Shown: positions 11,675-22,212, counted from the stretch's first letter. The stretch: 64,000 nucleotides of DNA from Archivesica marissinica (GCA_014843695.1 CM026402.1:12329512-12393511); one strand, 5' to 3'. Numbers and translations: made by a program. The notes: generated by a model not told the origin, from the letters alone.

Positions 11675-13760
11675 TCACACATACTAATTATCCCCAATTA
11701 TCTCTTCGCCCCTCAAACTTACCTGTATTTTCTATACTGTTCAAAAAATAAATGAAAGGCACACATAAACTTGTACTTGCAGTGTACTATTTCAATGTTA
11801 TTTATCTTGTTCCATCTGTTGAAAATACTTACTTATTCTAGAATAAACTATTTTTTTGTTATTTTTGTTTCCAGTGCATATGCATATCTTTAAGGAGAAA
11901 AGTGTTCCTTTAATTGTGTATAAATTAAAATTGTCAGTATGTACGTTTAACATTAATAATTCAGATAAAGGTTCATAATAATAAATAGCAGACATATTTT
12001 AATTTTGAAATGTGAACTATAAAGATACAAACAATTAACAATATGTATCTATTATTTATTTATGATTATAACAGTTATACTAGGTAATTACATAATTATA
12101 TATCAACACTATTTTTTAATTAGCAATTATGAACTGATTGCAAATTAGTCTGAGAACAACAATAATGATTAATGAAATTAACAATTTACTTATAACTAAC
12201 TGTTGAAAACTAAGAAAAACAGGTCACTAACTGTAAGTCATTCTTTAACATAGTATAAAATGAAGGTCAGTTTCCTCTGTAATCAGGATCTTGTGAAATA
12301 TACAGGGCACATTATGAGCCATCAATTCTCTGATGGACACGTGCCCATGGATCTACTTCTTCCTTCTATCTACAAATTTAAATCTGTCTTTCTAACTTAT
12401 GCTATCCCACTATAAGTCACTTACTCTAAATATATTTTAGTGACGGGGATAGCTGATATATCTATATGACTCAAGCAAGATCCTCATCAAAAATTCTTAA
12501 AAGACTAAGAGATACCTGAAACAAGTCCACAAATCTAGTAGTGGACAGTAAAAGATCAATTCTTATCTTTTACAATAAATGTGGCCGAAACCCATGCACA
12601 TGATCAGCTAAGTAAACTATAAGCCTTTTAGTACCAACAAAAACATGAATTGTATAAAACCTTCATGGAAATGTTTTAAATGTACATATATAGCTCCCTA
12701 GGTATAACAACAAATAATCAGGTAGTAGAAGCTAAACATCTCATTAAGCAGTCTGTCCAATTGCACACAGTCCAATAAATTAGATTTCTGCGTGCGTTGC
12801 TGGCTCGGACATCAATTTGATCTCTCCTAGGCTGTTCACCATCGTACATGATGCGACATCAACTAAATAAACATCAGGAATTATGAAAACAACCAGTATC
12901 TTAAATACTCTGCTCTGTGCGTTACCAACGAATGTTTTAAATAAAATGATATATTTATTTTTATATTATAATGTTAGTTTTAACGTGGCCCTGAAAGGAA
13001 ACCGTTTGTATATATTAGACATACAGAACGTTTTCTGCGGAAATGGAGGCACTGTTTTTAGTACCATTTTTTATTGTAACGCACAGGCAGAGAGACTTTT
13101 AACTTTAAGTTCATGAGGCTTTCATCTTCAACCTATATTTGGGAATGGGACATGATAATCTGCTCTAATAGCCTAATATGTCATAAAGACTCCATCCTTT
13201 TGCACAGCATATACATCTTTATTTTTATTTTTTTACTGTGTACACTGAACCCTTGTAAATATATAAATGGAGCATATTGTATCCTGGGTTCAGTGAATGT
13301 GTCTGAAGTGCTTATATTTGTTCGCAAAGTATCTTCAGACCACATATTAGGCTGTTGAGAAACACCAGCAGACAGATCATAATGTATGTAATTATTTTAG
13401 TCACAATCAAAGTTTGCAATATTAACACTAGTACAGGTTCTTGCGGTCACAAAGTAGCTCTAAGCTAGGCTTCAAAATCAACCAATCAGTAAACAGTTCG
13501 AGCTAGGACCAACAAATGGATAGTTTTTCTACCAATGAAAAACATCCTTACAAATGCTGCATCTAGCCGAAAACATTCAAACGTTAAACTGTTTCTGATG
13601 TCCGTTTTTGAAGATTTGTGACTGTTTGAACCATAAAGAATGACATATAAACGGCTAGAAACATAATAAATCGGGTCGATAATTGATCGCGCGTCGCGTG
13701 CGAGGACATAGAGATCATCGAACATGGAAAAGATATATAATATCAAGAGATACGAGGACA
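11675..13760. other. AT-rich interior, no recognised gene
   Basis: No conserved domain was recognised. Open stretches at 12883-13116 and 13113-13358 (+) and 13486-13746 (-) show no known motif. If the inverted pair at 11642 and 16513 marks a transposon, this is its 5' non-coding part or holds later insertions. Confidence 0.5.
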
Positions 13761-13764
13761 GTTT

Positions 13765-13960
13765 AGAGTGACTCCTAAACAGACCCTATGTATTTTGATG
13801 CTCGTAGCCTAAGTTATGGTGGGGCTGAGTTATCAAATAACATTACTCATCTAATTCACACATTATAGAATTAAGATGCGGGTTAGTACAGCGTGACTCC
13901 TGATCCGACTCTATATAATTTGGTGCTTGTAGCCTAATCTATGGCCGGGCTGAGCATTCA
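13765..13960. repeat. Two imperfect direct copies of a ~121-bp unit
   Basis: GTGACTCCTAAACAGACCCT...GTAGCCTAAGTTATGG...GGGCTGAG near 13770 recurs near 13892 as GTGACTCCTGATCCGACTCT...GTAGCCTAATCTATGG...GGGCTGAG. The spacing is about 121 bp and identity about 75-80% by eye. Confidence 0.7.
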
Positions 13961-14027
13961 AATCGTATTATTAACACACACAACTTAATCACCGTAGTCT
14001 ATAATCTATGAGTAATAACTAAACTTC

Positions 14028-14085
14028 TTAGTGCGCTCGCCCATATGGTTCGCCGGTGGCGAGGGTAAATAAGCTCAATCATCAT
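14028..14085 (+). mobile_element. SINE-type 3' tail with stem-loop
   Basis: CTCGCC...GGCGAG (14036-14041 with 14058-14063) followed by GGTAAATAAGCTCAATCATC mirrors the 3' stem-loop of SINE family 1, with different paired bases. GGTAAATAAGCTCAATCATC recurs near 22383. It is probably a 5'-truncated copy of a related SINE family. Confidence 0.5.
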
Positions 14086-14110
14086 CTGTAATCATGCCGG
14101 TCGATCTCCT

Positions 14111-14128
14111 CACGACGTGCACGTCGTG
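14111..14128. repeat. Perfect 18-bp palindrome
   Basis: CACGACGTGCACGTCGTG is fully self-complementary. It lies just outside the larger imperfect palindrome that begins near 14131. Confidence 0.9.
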
Positions 14129-14130
14129 AC

Positions 14131-14445
14131 CGGTGCACATCCCGCAGCAGCAGCGTAGGATACTGGGATCTTCTGGTCGTCGATCTTGCGAAGGGGGAAT
14201 CTCTCCAAGTATGTGGATCCACGGCTATGGCACATCAGGACAGATCTGCCATCTCTTCCAGATGGTGTTTGAGGTGAACACTGGTTTTTCGATCTTTCGG
14301 TTAGAAGAGATGGCGGACCTGAGGGAGCGGCAACGGTCGTGGATCCACGCTCCCCCGATCTACACTGAATCTAGACTTGCTTGCGACAATCGACGACCAG
14401 ATGTTTAACTGTCAGATCTGTATAAATGCTGCTGCGGGGTGACCA
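14131..14445. repeat. ~310-bp imperfect palindrome
   Basis: Pairs around a centre near 14286: CCCGCAGCAGC (14141) with GCTGCTGCGGGG (14428); TTCTGGTCGTCGAT (14171) with ATCGACGACCAGA (14389); GATCTGCCATCTCTTC (14243) with GAAGAGATGGCGGACC (14304). GTGGATCCAC occurs on both sides. The arms diverge by substitutions and small indels. An open stretch at 14133-14408 is a by-product of this structure. Confidence 0.8.
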
Positions 14446-14796
14446 ACAGTGAGGAGGGTGGCCCTACAAATGACCACGTACAGACCAGGCGTTGTCACCC
14501 TGGCACGGAAAGAAGTAACCACCAGAGGACGTCTTCATACGCTTCATAGAAGAAGAATCGCCAGCAAATACAGCAATAACCAACGTAGAAGAATAGGACT
14601 AATCATTGTAGAAGACTAATCATCGCAGAACACGGATATAATCATCGTAGACCACGGATATAATCATCATTGAACAACCATCACAGAAGAATCACCTTAG
14701 GATATAACCAACTTAGAGAATACAGTCGCCCAAATGCATTTATGCGGTGGCGACTTTAAATAAAACTACATCGTTCTGTAATCATAAATCTCTAAA
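14446..14796. other. A-rich degenerate repeats and a SINE-like tail before the transposase
   Basis: 14560-14700 holds loose repeats of AGAAGACTAATCATCG and ACGGATATAATCATC. At 14725-14754 a third version of the SINE tail stem, GTCGCC...GGCGAC, is followed by TTTAAATAAAA. The transposase ATG follows at 14797. Confidence 0.5.
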
Positions 14797-16198
14797 ATGG
14801 CAAATGCGCTAGTCAATATACGGTTCATAGAGAATAGCAGAAGAAGTCAGACTCTAGTTCTAAATGGTTACATGTACAGCCTGAAAACCAGAAAACGGGA
14901 GTGTCGCTACTGGAACTGTGTCAACAAAGCATGCAATGCTAAAATTAACACTAAGAATGAGCTTCCTACCAAAATCGCTGATGAACACAATCACCCAAGA
15001 GATGACAGCAGAATTGTTGCTGCGGACATCATGAGTGGTGTCCGAAAGCAGGTCCGAGGGTCAACACAGCCGGTGCCCTCCATCTATAACGATATGCTGG
15101 CAGACACAAGATCGATCGAATGGGACAATTCCACCCAAGAGGTTGTGGCTAATCTACCCACTTTCTACGAAGCCAAATCCAGTTTATATAGACAGCGGTC
15201 TAAGACTAGACCAGTTCTGCCAAAGACAAGGGCGGATGTCAACTTGGAAGGGAAGTGGATAGAGTCGCTTGCAGGGGAGCCATTCCTAATCGCCAATGAC
15301 GGTGATGTGGCGCGAATGCTCATATTCGCCACCGTTGACAACCTGGCCCAGCTGTCTACAGCCGAGACCTGGTATATGGACGGTACCTTCTACGCTTCGC
15401 CGTCATATTTCTACCAGCTATACACCATCCACGCCATGATGGAGCGGCGGGTATATGTGTCCCCTAGTGTATGGACTACTCCCAAATAAACAACAGACAA
15501 TGTACACCAGATTCTTCACACTCATCCAGAATTTCGCCCGTGAACATAACATTCCTCTGTCCCCAGAACAGATAATGATGGACTTCGAAACAGCAGCGTG
15601 GCGTGCTGTCAGTATCGTGTTTGTTGGTGTTCAAGTCCGTGGTTGTTTCTTTCACTTCACACAGTGTATGTGGAGAAAAGTACAATATAGTGGTCTTGTA
15701 GCTGACTTCAAGGACAATGAAGAAGTGAAGAAAATTGTGCTACGTGCTTCGGTACTGCCACTTGTCCCCCTAGCCTCTGTCGAAGATGTGTGGTTCCAAA
15801 CTCTGGAAGAATGTGACAATGACTCAGTGCCGGTGTCTAAGTTTAAGGACTATGTGACTGAGCAGTGGGTAGAGGGAGACCGCCGCTCCTGGAATCATTA
15901 CGAGAATGATGGTCCACGCACTACCAATCATGTTGAGGGTTGGCACCATAAAATAAACAACCAACTACGACACTGCCATCCTAATATTTATACATTGATA
16001 GACCTGGTCCAGAAAGAGCAGGCTGCTAACGAGGCGAAGCTGTTTCAGCACGCCAACGGTGGAAAGCAGCGACCAAGGAAGCGGGTATACCGTGAGCGTG
16101 AGCAAATGCTCATCAGACTGAAGCACCAACTGCGAACTGGCGACATGGACATCATGACGTATGTTGATGCTGCTTCTCACTTAGTCAAATTAAAGTGA
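14797..16198 (+). pseudogene. MULE-type transposase with FLYWCH zinc finger, one frameshift
   Basis: A Mutator-like DNA transposase cuts and pastes its element through an RNase-H-fold DDE active site. The first reading frame (14797-15489) starts with a FLYWCH-type zinc finger: ...RYWNC...C...then DEHNHP at residues ~10-70. It ends in the MULE core around WYMDGTF (first acidic residue, ~195). The second frame (15455-16198) continues with PLVYGLLP, the second acidic residue in MMDFE, a CFFH metal-type motif and the third acidic residue in NHVEGWH. The frames join if the single T near 15460 is an insertion, so this copy is one base from open and all three catalytic positions survive. The bracketing inverted repeats at 11642 and 16513 suggest the parent element. 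No intron signal explains the shift. Confidence 0.85.
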
Positions 16199-16479
16199 AT
16201 ATGTACAATAAAAATATTTCAAGATTTATATCTATTATGTGCTATGCATGTTCATGTGTTTGTCTTATCCATGTAAATATCTATGTTTTCGATTTAATGC
16301 TTATAACTCAAAATAAAGAATATCTATCTATATGAAACTTATATTTATGAACAACTTTCCCAAATTTAGAAACACAAATTTTCAGTACAGTATAGCAATT
16401 TTCGCCAATTATCACCTTTCAACTCTATTGTTACACCGAACAATACATTCCCCCAACACCTACCTCAATTTCTATGGGA

Positions 16480-16513
16480 CTAATAAAAGGTTGGGAAAGT
16501 GGGAACACACCCA
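16480..16513 (-). repeat. Candidate right terminal inverted repeat of the MULE element
   Basis: AATAAAAGGTTGGGAAAGTG then GGAACACACCCA is the inverted partner of 11642-11674. It lies about 280 bp after the transposase stop. Its outer end abuts the 92-bp tandem repeat. Confidence 0.5.
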
Positions 16514-16767
16514 GCAACTATAGGCCTACACCATCGTGCCAATACAAGTCACGCTAGTTAACGGTTAGTATCGTAACAGCGCCATCTTTATAAAGGAATG
16601 AGTCAGCAACTATAGGCCTACACCATCGTGCCAATACAAGTCACGCTAGTTAAGGTTAGTATCGTAACAGCGCCATCTTTATAAAGGAATGAGTCAGCAA
16701 CTATAGGCCTACACCATCGTGCCAATACAAGTCACGCTAGTTAACGGTTAGTATCGTAACAGCGCCA
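16512..16767. repeat. 92-bp tandem repeat, 2.8 copies
   Basis: Units start CAGCAACTATAGGCCTACAC at 16512, 16604 and 16695 and are almost identical. The middle copy lacks one base (TTAAGG versus TTAACGG). The third copy breaks off at GCGCCA. Confidence 0.95.
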
Positions 16768-16918
16768 GTCCTTTATTGCAGGACACTTTAGAAGGTTTTG
16801 TTTATTTACTAGACATGCAGATATAACAATGCTACGATTTCATTTGTATTGCCGATCACCGTTTTTCGGCGATAGATGCCCGTTAATATGGGCAAACATG
16901 ATAATATATAAGCTGGGC

Positions 16919-17165
16919 TGTCCGATTAGCACAGTGGTTAGAGCGCTCGCTTCTCACCAATGCAACCCGTGTTCGATCCTCGGACCTGGAAGTATGTGAG
17001 TTGGCATGGTGGTCGCCAGATCGGACAGGTTGGTTTTCTCCGGGTACTCCGGTTTCCTCCCACACGAATGACCACATTTATGCTTTCATCCGCGCCAACG
17101 AGAGTGATTAATATAAGTTGTTAAACCTTGCTTAGCAGTCGTTGTAAAATAAATAAAGTTAAAAC
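16919..17165 (+). mobile_element. SINE family 2 copy, full length
   Basis: The tRNA-like head GTCCGATTAGCACAGTGGTT with B-box-like TGTTCGATCCTC is followed by a body containing TTTTCTCCGGGTACTCCGGT. The tail is CGAGAGTGATTAATATAAG...GTTGTAAAATAAATAAAG. Other copies lie at 21022-21175 (-), 30502-30733 (+) and 32840-33040 (+). The CTCCGGGTACTCCGGTTTCC block resembles a conserved SINE central domain, but I cannot name the superfamily with certainty. Confidence 0.9.
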
Positions 17166-17166
17166 T

Positions 17167-17248
17167 TAAGATATAAGCCGGAAACGATCCGATATGTAAA
17201 ATAGTCCACTATTTTTACATATTGGATCAGTTTGAGGCTTATATCTTA
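17167..17248. repeat. 82-bp hairpin (near-palindrome)
   Basis: TAAGATATAAGCC...GATCCGATATGTAAAA pairs with TTTTTACATATTGGATC...GGCTTATATCTTA around a short centre (CCACT). There are only a few mismatches and one- or two-base bulges. It sits directly at the 3' end of the family 2 SINE. It could be a tiny foldback element or a hairpin RNA precursor, and sequence alone cannot choose between them. Confidence 0.85.
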
Positions 17249-17399
17249 CTTAGCACACACTTATAAAACAAGATCTTACTAATTAAATGTGTTAATTTCA
17301 TACATGTACGCATAGGATTTAATATAATAGTCTGGCCGTTTGAAAGCAGTCCAATAATAATAATAATAATGGAATGTAAGTACAAATACTATTATAATG

Positions 17400-17671
17400 T
17401 GTGTGTGTTTTACGTTTATTTATCGTCGCTACCGGTTGCCCATATGAGCGACGCCTCCTGACGAGATTAGTCAGTTTAGATGTTGGAGGATAGTGCAATG
17501 ATACAGACAGAGACCCATTCCAGAGTCTCCTCTGGTTCTTTTACGTGCACGGTGTAAAGCACCGACACGAGACCTCGGTTTAACGTCCCATCTGAAAGAC
17601 TGTTAATTTTATTAGGGTCAGACGGGGGATCGAACCTGCGATCCCTGGATTACCAGTCCAACGTGTTATAA
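17400..17671 (-). mobile_element. SINE family 1 copy
   Basis: On the plus strand it reads TTTTACGTTTATTTATCGTC through GGGGGATCGAACCTGCGATC to TTACCAGTCCAACGTGTTA. The body is complete. The outermost ~15 bases of the tRNA-like head are missing. Confidence 0.9.
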
Positions 17672-18005
17672 TATGTCATATCAACATCCCATATATGTTG
17701 CAATGCAACCTTAAATATAAATATGTATGGCAAGTAACACCTCCTACATAATTATCATGTATATTAAATATTTATAAATGTTACATTTTAGCAGTTTCCA
17801 TTTCTACGTGTGCACGTGAGTTTCTACGTCCCATATTTTTATATGCACTATTTATCAGAACCAACACTTAGTGGGAAGCTTGAGTATGAAATGGAGATGC
17901 GCAAATGATCAACATGTATTGGCGTATTTATTGCTTACAGAGTTATGGCCCTTCAACTATCGTTGCATATAACATAAAATAGCACATTTCTTGACCGCTC
18001 AAGGT
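17672..18005. other. AT-rich spacer, nothing recognised
   Basis: No gene or repeat was recognised between two SINE copies. Confidence 0.5.
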
Positions 18006-18182
18006 GGTTCGTGTCGGTGCTTTACACCATGCACGTAAACGAACCAGAGGATACTCTGGAATGGGTCTCTGTCTGTATCATTGCGCACTATCCTCCACAA
18101 ATCTAAAATGACTAATTGCTTCTAGAGGTGTCGCTCATATGGACAACCGGTAGTGACGATAAATAAACGTAAAACACACATC
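18006..18182 (+). mobile_element. SINE family 1 3' fragment
   Basis: It begins inside the body at GTGTCGGTGCTTTACACC and runs to AAATAAACGTAAAACACACA. The tRNA-like head and first body part are absent, as expected of 5' truncation. Confidence 0.85.
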
Positions 18183-18465
18183 TCAAGGTTTCAGTAACAA
18201 CTGAATGATGAATCAACGAAACTTCAAATATATAGCTTTAGTATTAAGAGGAGATGTGCATTATTTTCATATTCACTCAGTTATTGTTGCAGAGTTGTGA
18301 ACCTTTAATTATATATTATAAAATTAATATATCCGTACTGCATTAGTCACTTAAACACTTTCACGTTGCAGCCATTGAAATTGAAAAGAAATAGCACTTG
18401 CACCGAGGCATATAGAGCAGCTACTTAAGATTTATTTCACTACAGCGCGAGATACATAAAATTCG

Positions 18466-18531
18466 GTCCATGACCGGGAGACCAGCGGGTCCATGACCGG
18501 GAGACAAGCGGGTCCATGACCGGGAGACCGG
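18466..18531. repeat. 23-bp tandem repeat, three copies
   Basis: GTCCATGACCGGGAGACCAG then CGG is repeated three times. The second copy reads GACAAG and the third ends early. Confidence 0.9.
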
Positions 18532-18849
18532 AGTTTTATAAGGCCTGTAAGTTACATACATCATCATCAAAACGAGAGTTCTTCTAAAAACAACCAAATT
18601 ATTCCATCGATAGTGGCCATGTTTGTTATTCCGGATTAGGCAGATGCGTTTGATTGGCGGCCTCTTCCGTATAAAAATTATCTTCCAAGAAGTTCCCAAT
18701 CAAACCGGCTATTATATCGTATGGAACAAAGATATTATAAAATAATATAAAAATCACCGTTGTTATTTGCGTAATATCCCAGTTTGTACGGGCTATGATT
18801 GAACACACTTTCATACTAGGAGTCTTACCTATCAACCTTAATTCAGATA

Positions 18850-18988
18850 TACTAGAGGACATAGATAACGCACACTTCGGATAAGTGTGTACATGTATAC
18901 TAGAGGACATAGAAAACGCACACTTCGGATAAGTGTGTACATGTATACTAGAGGACATAGAAAACGCACACTTCCGATAAGTGTGTTT
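18850..18988. repeat. 48-bp tandem repeat carrying hairpins, three copies
   Basis: Each unit reads TACTAGAGGACATAGAAAAC and then CACACTTCGGATAAGTGTG, a 7-bp perfect stem with a 5-base loop. TAGAGG anchors at 18853, 18901 and 18949 give the period. The third loop reads CCGAT instead of CGGAT. An inverted single copy of the non-hairpin part lies at 19103-19130. Confidence 0.9.
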
Positions 18989-19102
18989 CTACATGAAAAC
19001 CAATAACTATATAAATACATAGTTTTTGTAATAAAGATGTGATATATTTTTGATGAAATCCTTCGTATTTCGTTTTCATGTAATAATAATCATATAATGT
19101 AG

Positions 19103-19130
19103 GTGTGCGTTTTCTATGTCCTCTAGTATA
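19103..19130 (-). repeat. Inverted copy of the 48-bp unit
   Basis: GTGTGCGTTTTCTATGTCCT then CTAGTATA is the exact reverse complement of the start of the 18850-18988 units. The two form a foldback of about 280 bp. Confidence 0.85.
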
Positions 19131-19189
19131 AGTGTGGAGGGGTTGAGTTGTTGTAGTTGTTGTTGTTGTTGTTGACCTATCACCCCTTC

Positions 19190-19290
19190 TGGTTCGAATC
19201 CTACTGTGGGTGTGGTATTTATTTCATGTGAGGGAGTTTTCCAGCGGTTGGAAGATCGGTGGTTCTACCCGGTTACCTGCCAACACATTT
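19190..19290 (-). repeat. Dispersed repeat fragment (bivalve-type, from memory)
   Basis: CATGTGAGGGAGTTTTCCAG and GATCGGTGGTTCTACCCGG match, in reverse orientation, the layout of the repeat at 9360-9485. TGGTTCGAATCCTACTG just before it is a B-box-like sequence from another tRNA-derived repeat. Confidence 0.4.
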
Positions 19291-19431
19291 CAGATAAGTG
19301 TATTTCTCAACATAACTAATCGTTTCTAAAAAATAACGTACTACTTGTCTTTACGGAAACTCTATGGAATGACGCCGGCGTCGAGGTCGGTGTTCATACT
19401 ATCCAGCAGACGGTTGGCAGACTGTTCATTG

Positions 19432-19543
19432 TATGTGTGTTATGTTTATTTATCGTCGCTACCTGTTGCTCATATGAGCGACGCATCCTGAAGAGGTTAG
19501 TCATTTTAGATTGTTGGAGGATAGTGCAATGATACAGACAGAG
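19432..19543 (-). mobile_element. SINE family 1 fragment (3' half)
   Basis: It runs from TTATGTTTATTTATCGTCGC to GCAATGATACAGACAGAG on the plus strand, then stops. The tRNA-like head is absent. Confidence 0.85.
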
Positions 19544-21021
19544 TATGTTTATGTGGCGTATTCTCTATAAATCGCCGTCATCATTGTTAGTACACCCTTC
19601 TTTGCATTGTCATAGGATCGTGCGTCGGACACAAGCACGGTTGCATTTACTCTTTCCCGACATGGCCTGTTTGCAAACACAGTGTGTGAGAATGACACAT
19701 GCGACTGAAGCATCGCTGAATGCAGTCTGTTGTACGTTATTGTTGCCATCATGTTGCCAGCCTCGGTAACTGCAGTCAAGGATGTTGGACTGTTGTGACT
19801 TGACTCCAGTAGAAACACGCATATAGTCGAGTTTGATTCACATGCTGGAACGGATTGGGTATGTTGGATGTTGATAATAATGTACAGCCATGGTTGTGGT
19901 GCAAATAAAGAATCAATAAATCGTCTCTTCACGACTGGACCAGATCACTGGAATTGAGTGCAGATTATGCACGGCGGCCAGATGTCAGATACTGTGACTG
20001 AGAAAATAATGTGACCAACAAGAGTCACCCAGCATATTGCCAATCATAAGATGCATTATGTCCCCAGTGTACAATGCATCCATCGTGGTGATAATATTAA
20101 GACGACTGAGCATGTATGACGAGTCTACACTGCTCGTGCAACACCGCCTTCACTTCCTTGACACGAGTGTAGGATACTGATATACCCTGTACATTGTCAA
20201 TCGAAATATGTTTGTTGTTTCACCCATGTCCATGCAGTTTCAGTCCATGGGAAAGGAAGGGTAAAGGTTTTCCCTTTCCGTATTGTTCCTTACTGTATGA
20301 TGTGTACACTTGACATTGTTGTAGATAAGCAATTGCTAGATGTGGCATGTGTTTTCTCCCGGGCATCCAAATGTGCATCGCCACCGATTTTCACATGACT
20401 ACGAAGGCCTCTTGGACCCTGGGGAACAACATTGAAGATAAATCTCATCTCCATGCACTGGAGATGTGTGGCAGTTATGGGGAAGGATCCATCGAACGGC
20501 CCCTGTATCTGTAATTGACGACCGCCCACATGAACATACGCACATGCTTTTGTTCAATGTTAAACCCATGCATCTTTGCAACAGCTCATCAGCAACCCCG
20601 ACTGTATGCGATAAGTAAACATTTGTTCTGCCTTCATTGAAAAAGATTCCCTTTTGAACAAAACTCACCCCAATCAGTAAGAGGCCAATAAGGTGACCTT
20701 TGTATAGCGGTATGTGCGACCTTGATCACTCATAATCCGTTGAAACATCAAACGTAACTCTAGATCCTGACTGATGTTACAGTAGTGTCATGTTCGATCA
20801 TGGTTAAGCACAGATAATGGGACCAAAGGTATGGGACCCACATATTCTGTGCGGCGTCTCTAACGTACATAACACTGATTGTGATAATAGGTTTTAGCTG
20901 CATGTGCATCAGCCGGTACAGCAACCAGTCCACTACGATATAGAAAGTGCTCGTTTGTCTGGGTTCAACTCTTTGGGGTGACATCTTCGACACTAGTTAC
21001 TATCTTGTGGAGGTTTTTTAT
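19544..21021. other. Higher-complexity stretch without a recognised gene
   Basis: Base composition is less AT-rich than the surroundings, and several overlapping open stretches occur on the minus strand (19549-19932, 20290-20529, 20399-20668, 20760-20993). None shows a domain I recognise. An eroded transposon or unknown exons are both possible. Confidence 0.45.
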
Positions 21022-21175
21022 ACTTTATTTATTTTACAACGATTGTGAAGCAAGTTTTAACAACGTATATTAATCACTCTCGTTGGCTCGGATGAAAGCA
21101 TATATGTGGTCATTCATGTGGGAGGAAACCGGAGTACCCGGAGAAAACCCACCTGTCCGATGGCGGATTTGAGCA
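21022..21175 (-). mobile_element. SINE family 2 copy, truncated
   Basis: The plus strand shows the reversed tail TTATTTTACAACGATTGTGA, then ATATTAATCACTCTCG, GGGAGGAAACCGGAGTACCC and CACCTGTCCGATGG. The tRNA-like head is replaced by other sequence. Confidence 0.85.
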
Positions 21176-21245
21176 ACGACTTGGATAAGGAGCGCATCTG
21201 AAACTCAATAAGTGTGTAATATGTTTGTTCTATACATAATTATAT
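21160..21245. repeat. Dispersed ~80-bp repeat, copy 1
   Basis: AAGGAGCGCATCTGAAACTC then AATATGTTTGTTCTATACAT recurs in direct orientation at 22130-22212, about 970 bp away. Confidence 0.8.
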
Positions 21246-21281
21246 TATAATATATAAAAACATCGATACTTTGGTAAATAA

Positions 21282-21527
21282 CTTGTGTTTTACGTTTATT
21301 TATCGTCGCTATCGGTTGCCCATATGCCTCCTGAAGAGATTAGTCATTATATATTTTTGGAGGATAGGGCAATGATACAGACAGAGACCCATTCCAGAGT
21401 CTACTCCGGTTATTGTACGTGCACGGTGTACAGCACCGACACGAGACCTCGGGTTAAAGTCCCATCTGAAAGACTGTTAATTGTATTAGGGTCAGACGGG
21501 GGATAGATCCTGCGATCCCTGTATTAC
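21282..21527 (-). mobile_element. SINE family 1 copy
   Basis: It reads TTTTACGTTTATTTATCGTC on the plus strand through GGTCAGACGGGGGATAGATC to GTATTACA. It lacks the segment GAGCGACG next to the stem, and the tRNA-like head is truncated. Confidence 0.85.
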
Positions 21528-21639
21528 AAATAACGAATGGTTTAAATCTATATATAATGTAATGTCGGGTAGAGTTATGCATAACATAGAATATGCCAAT
21601 CAGTAGGTGGTGATAATAATAAGCAGTGATTTATCACAT

Positions 21640-21882
21640 GGGCATGTTACATACAGTTACATTTTCGTAGGTGTTTGTAAATATACACCGAATGCTGCTT
21701 TGTTAGGAGAGATGGGGTGGGATCCGTCATATATTCGCCAACTGGAGTGTACAGTTAGGCACTACAAACGATTTTCAATCACCAACGCATCACGGTTAAA
21801 TAAACGAATTGCATTGTGGGCAGATTCAATGGTTTATTTGCGTTGTAAAAATTGGTTTTACATATTCCAGAAGAATGTGTGA
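21640..21882 (+). pseudogene. LINE C-terminal fragment
   Basis: The open frame contains NAALLGEMGWDPSY, then RLNKRIALW and a CKNWF near its end. This spacing (GEMGW...RLNKR...W...NW) resembles the region after the reverse transcriptase in many animal non-LTR retrotransposons, as far as I recall the family. Nothing upstream encodes the polymerase, so this is a 5'-truncated insertion. It is followed by an AT-rich stretch ending in TATATATA near 22045. Confidence 0.5.
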
Positions 21883-22129
21883 TATCATACTATATTATTA
21901 CAACTGCATAATGTGATGTGTTTTATACTTTGATAAATACCGTCTCTTGTAACTCATTAATGAGTGGCAATGTACTATACCATGTATTATTTTAATGTTG
22001 TTCTGTTATTGTTGTACATTGATGAGACATAAATAAATATATGTATATATATATATACAAGTGTGAATTGCTTACTTCTTAAAGCAGTCACGGATTGTCA
22101 TCTGCTTTTCCGTATTATATTTATTCAAG

Positions 22130-22212
22130 TCGGATTGGGGCAACGACTCGTATAAGGAGCGCATCTGAAACTCAATATGTTTGTAATATGTTTGTTCTAT
22201 ACATAATTACAT
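22130..22212. repeat. Dispersed ~80-bp repeat, copy 2
   Basis: Same sequence as 21160-21245 (AAGGAGCGCATCTGAAACTC), in direct orientation. Confidence 0.8.

Noticed and set aside
14133..14408. 91-codon open frame
   Set aside because: It coincides with the imperfect palindrome, has no known domain, and starts from a non-ATG codon.
19549..20993. Possible Tc1/mariner-type transposase remnant in the minus-strand open stretches
   Set aside because: No DESRF-, DNA.PH- or SPDLNPIE-like motif was found in the frames I read.
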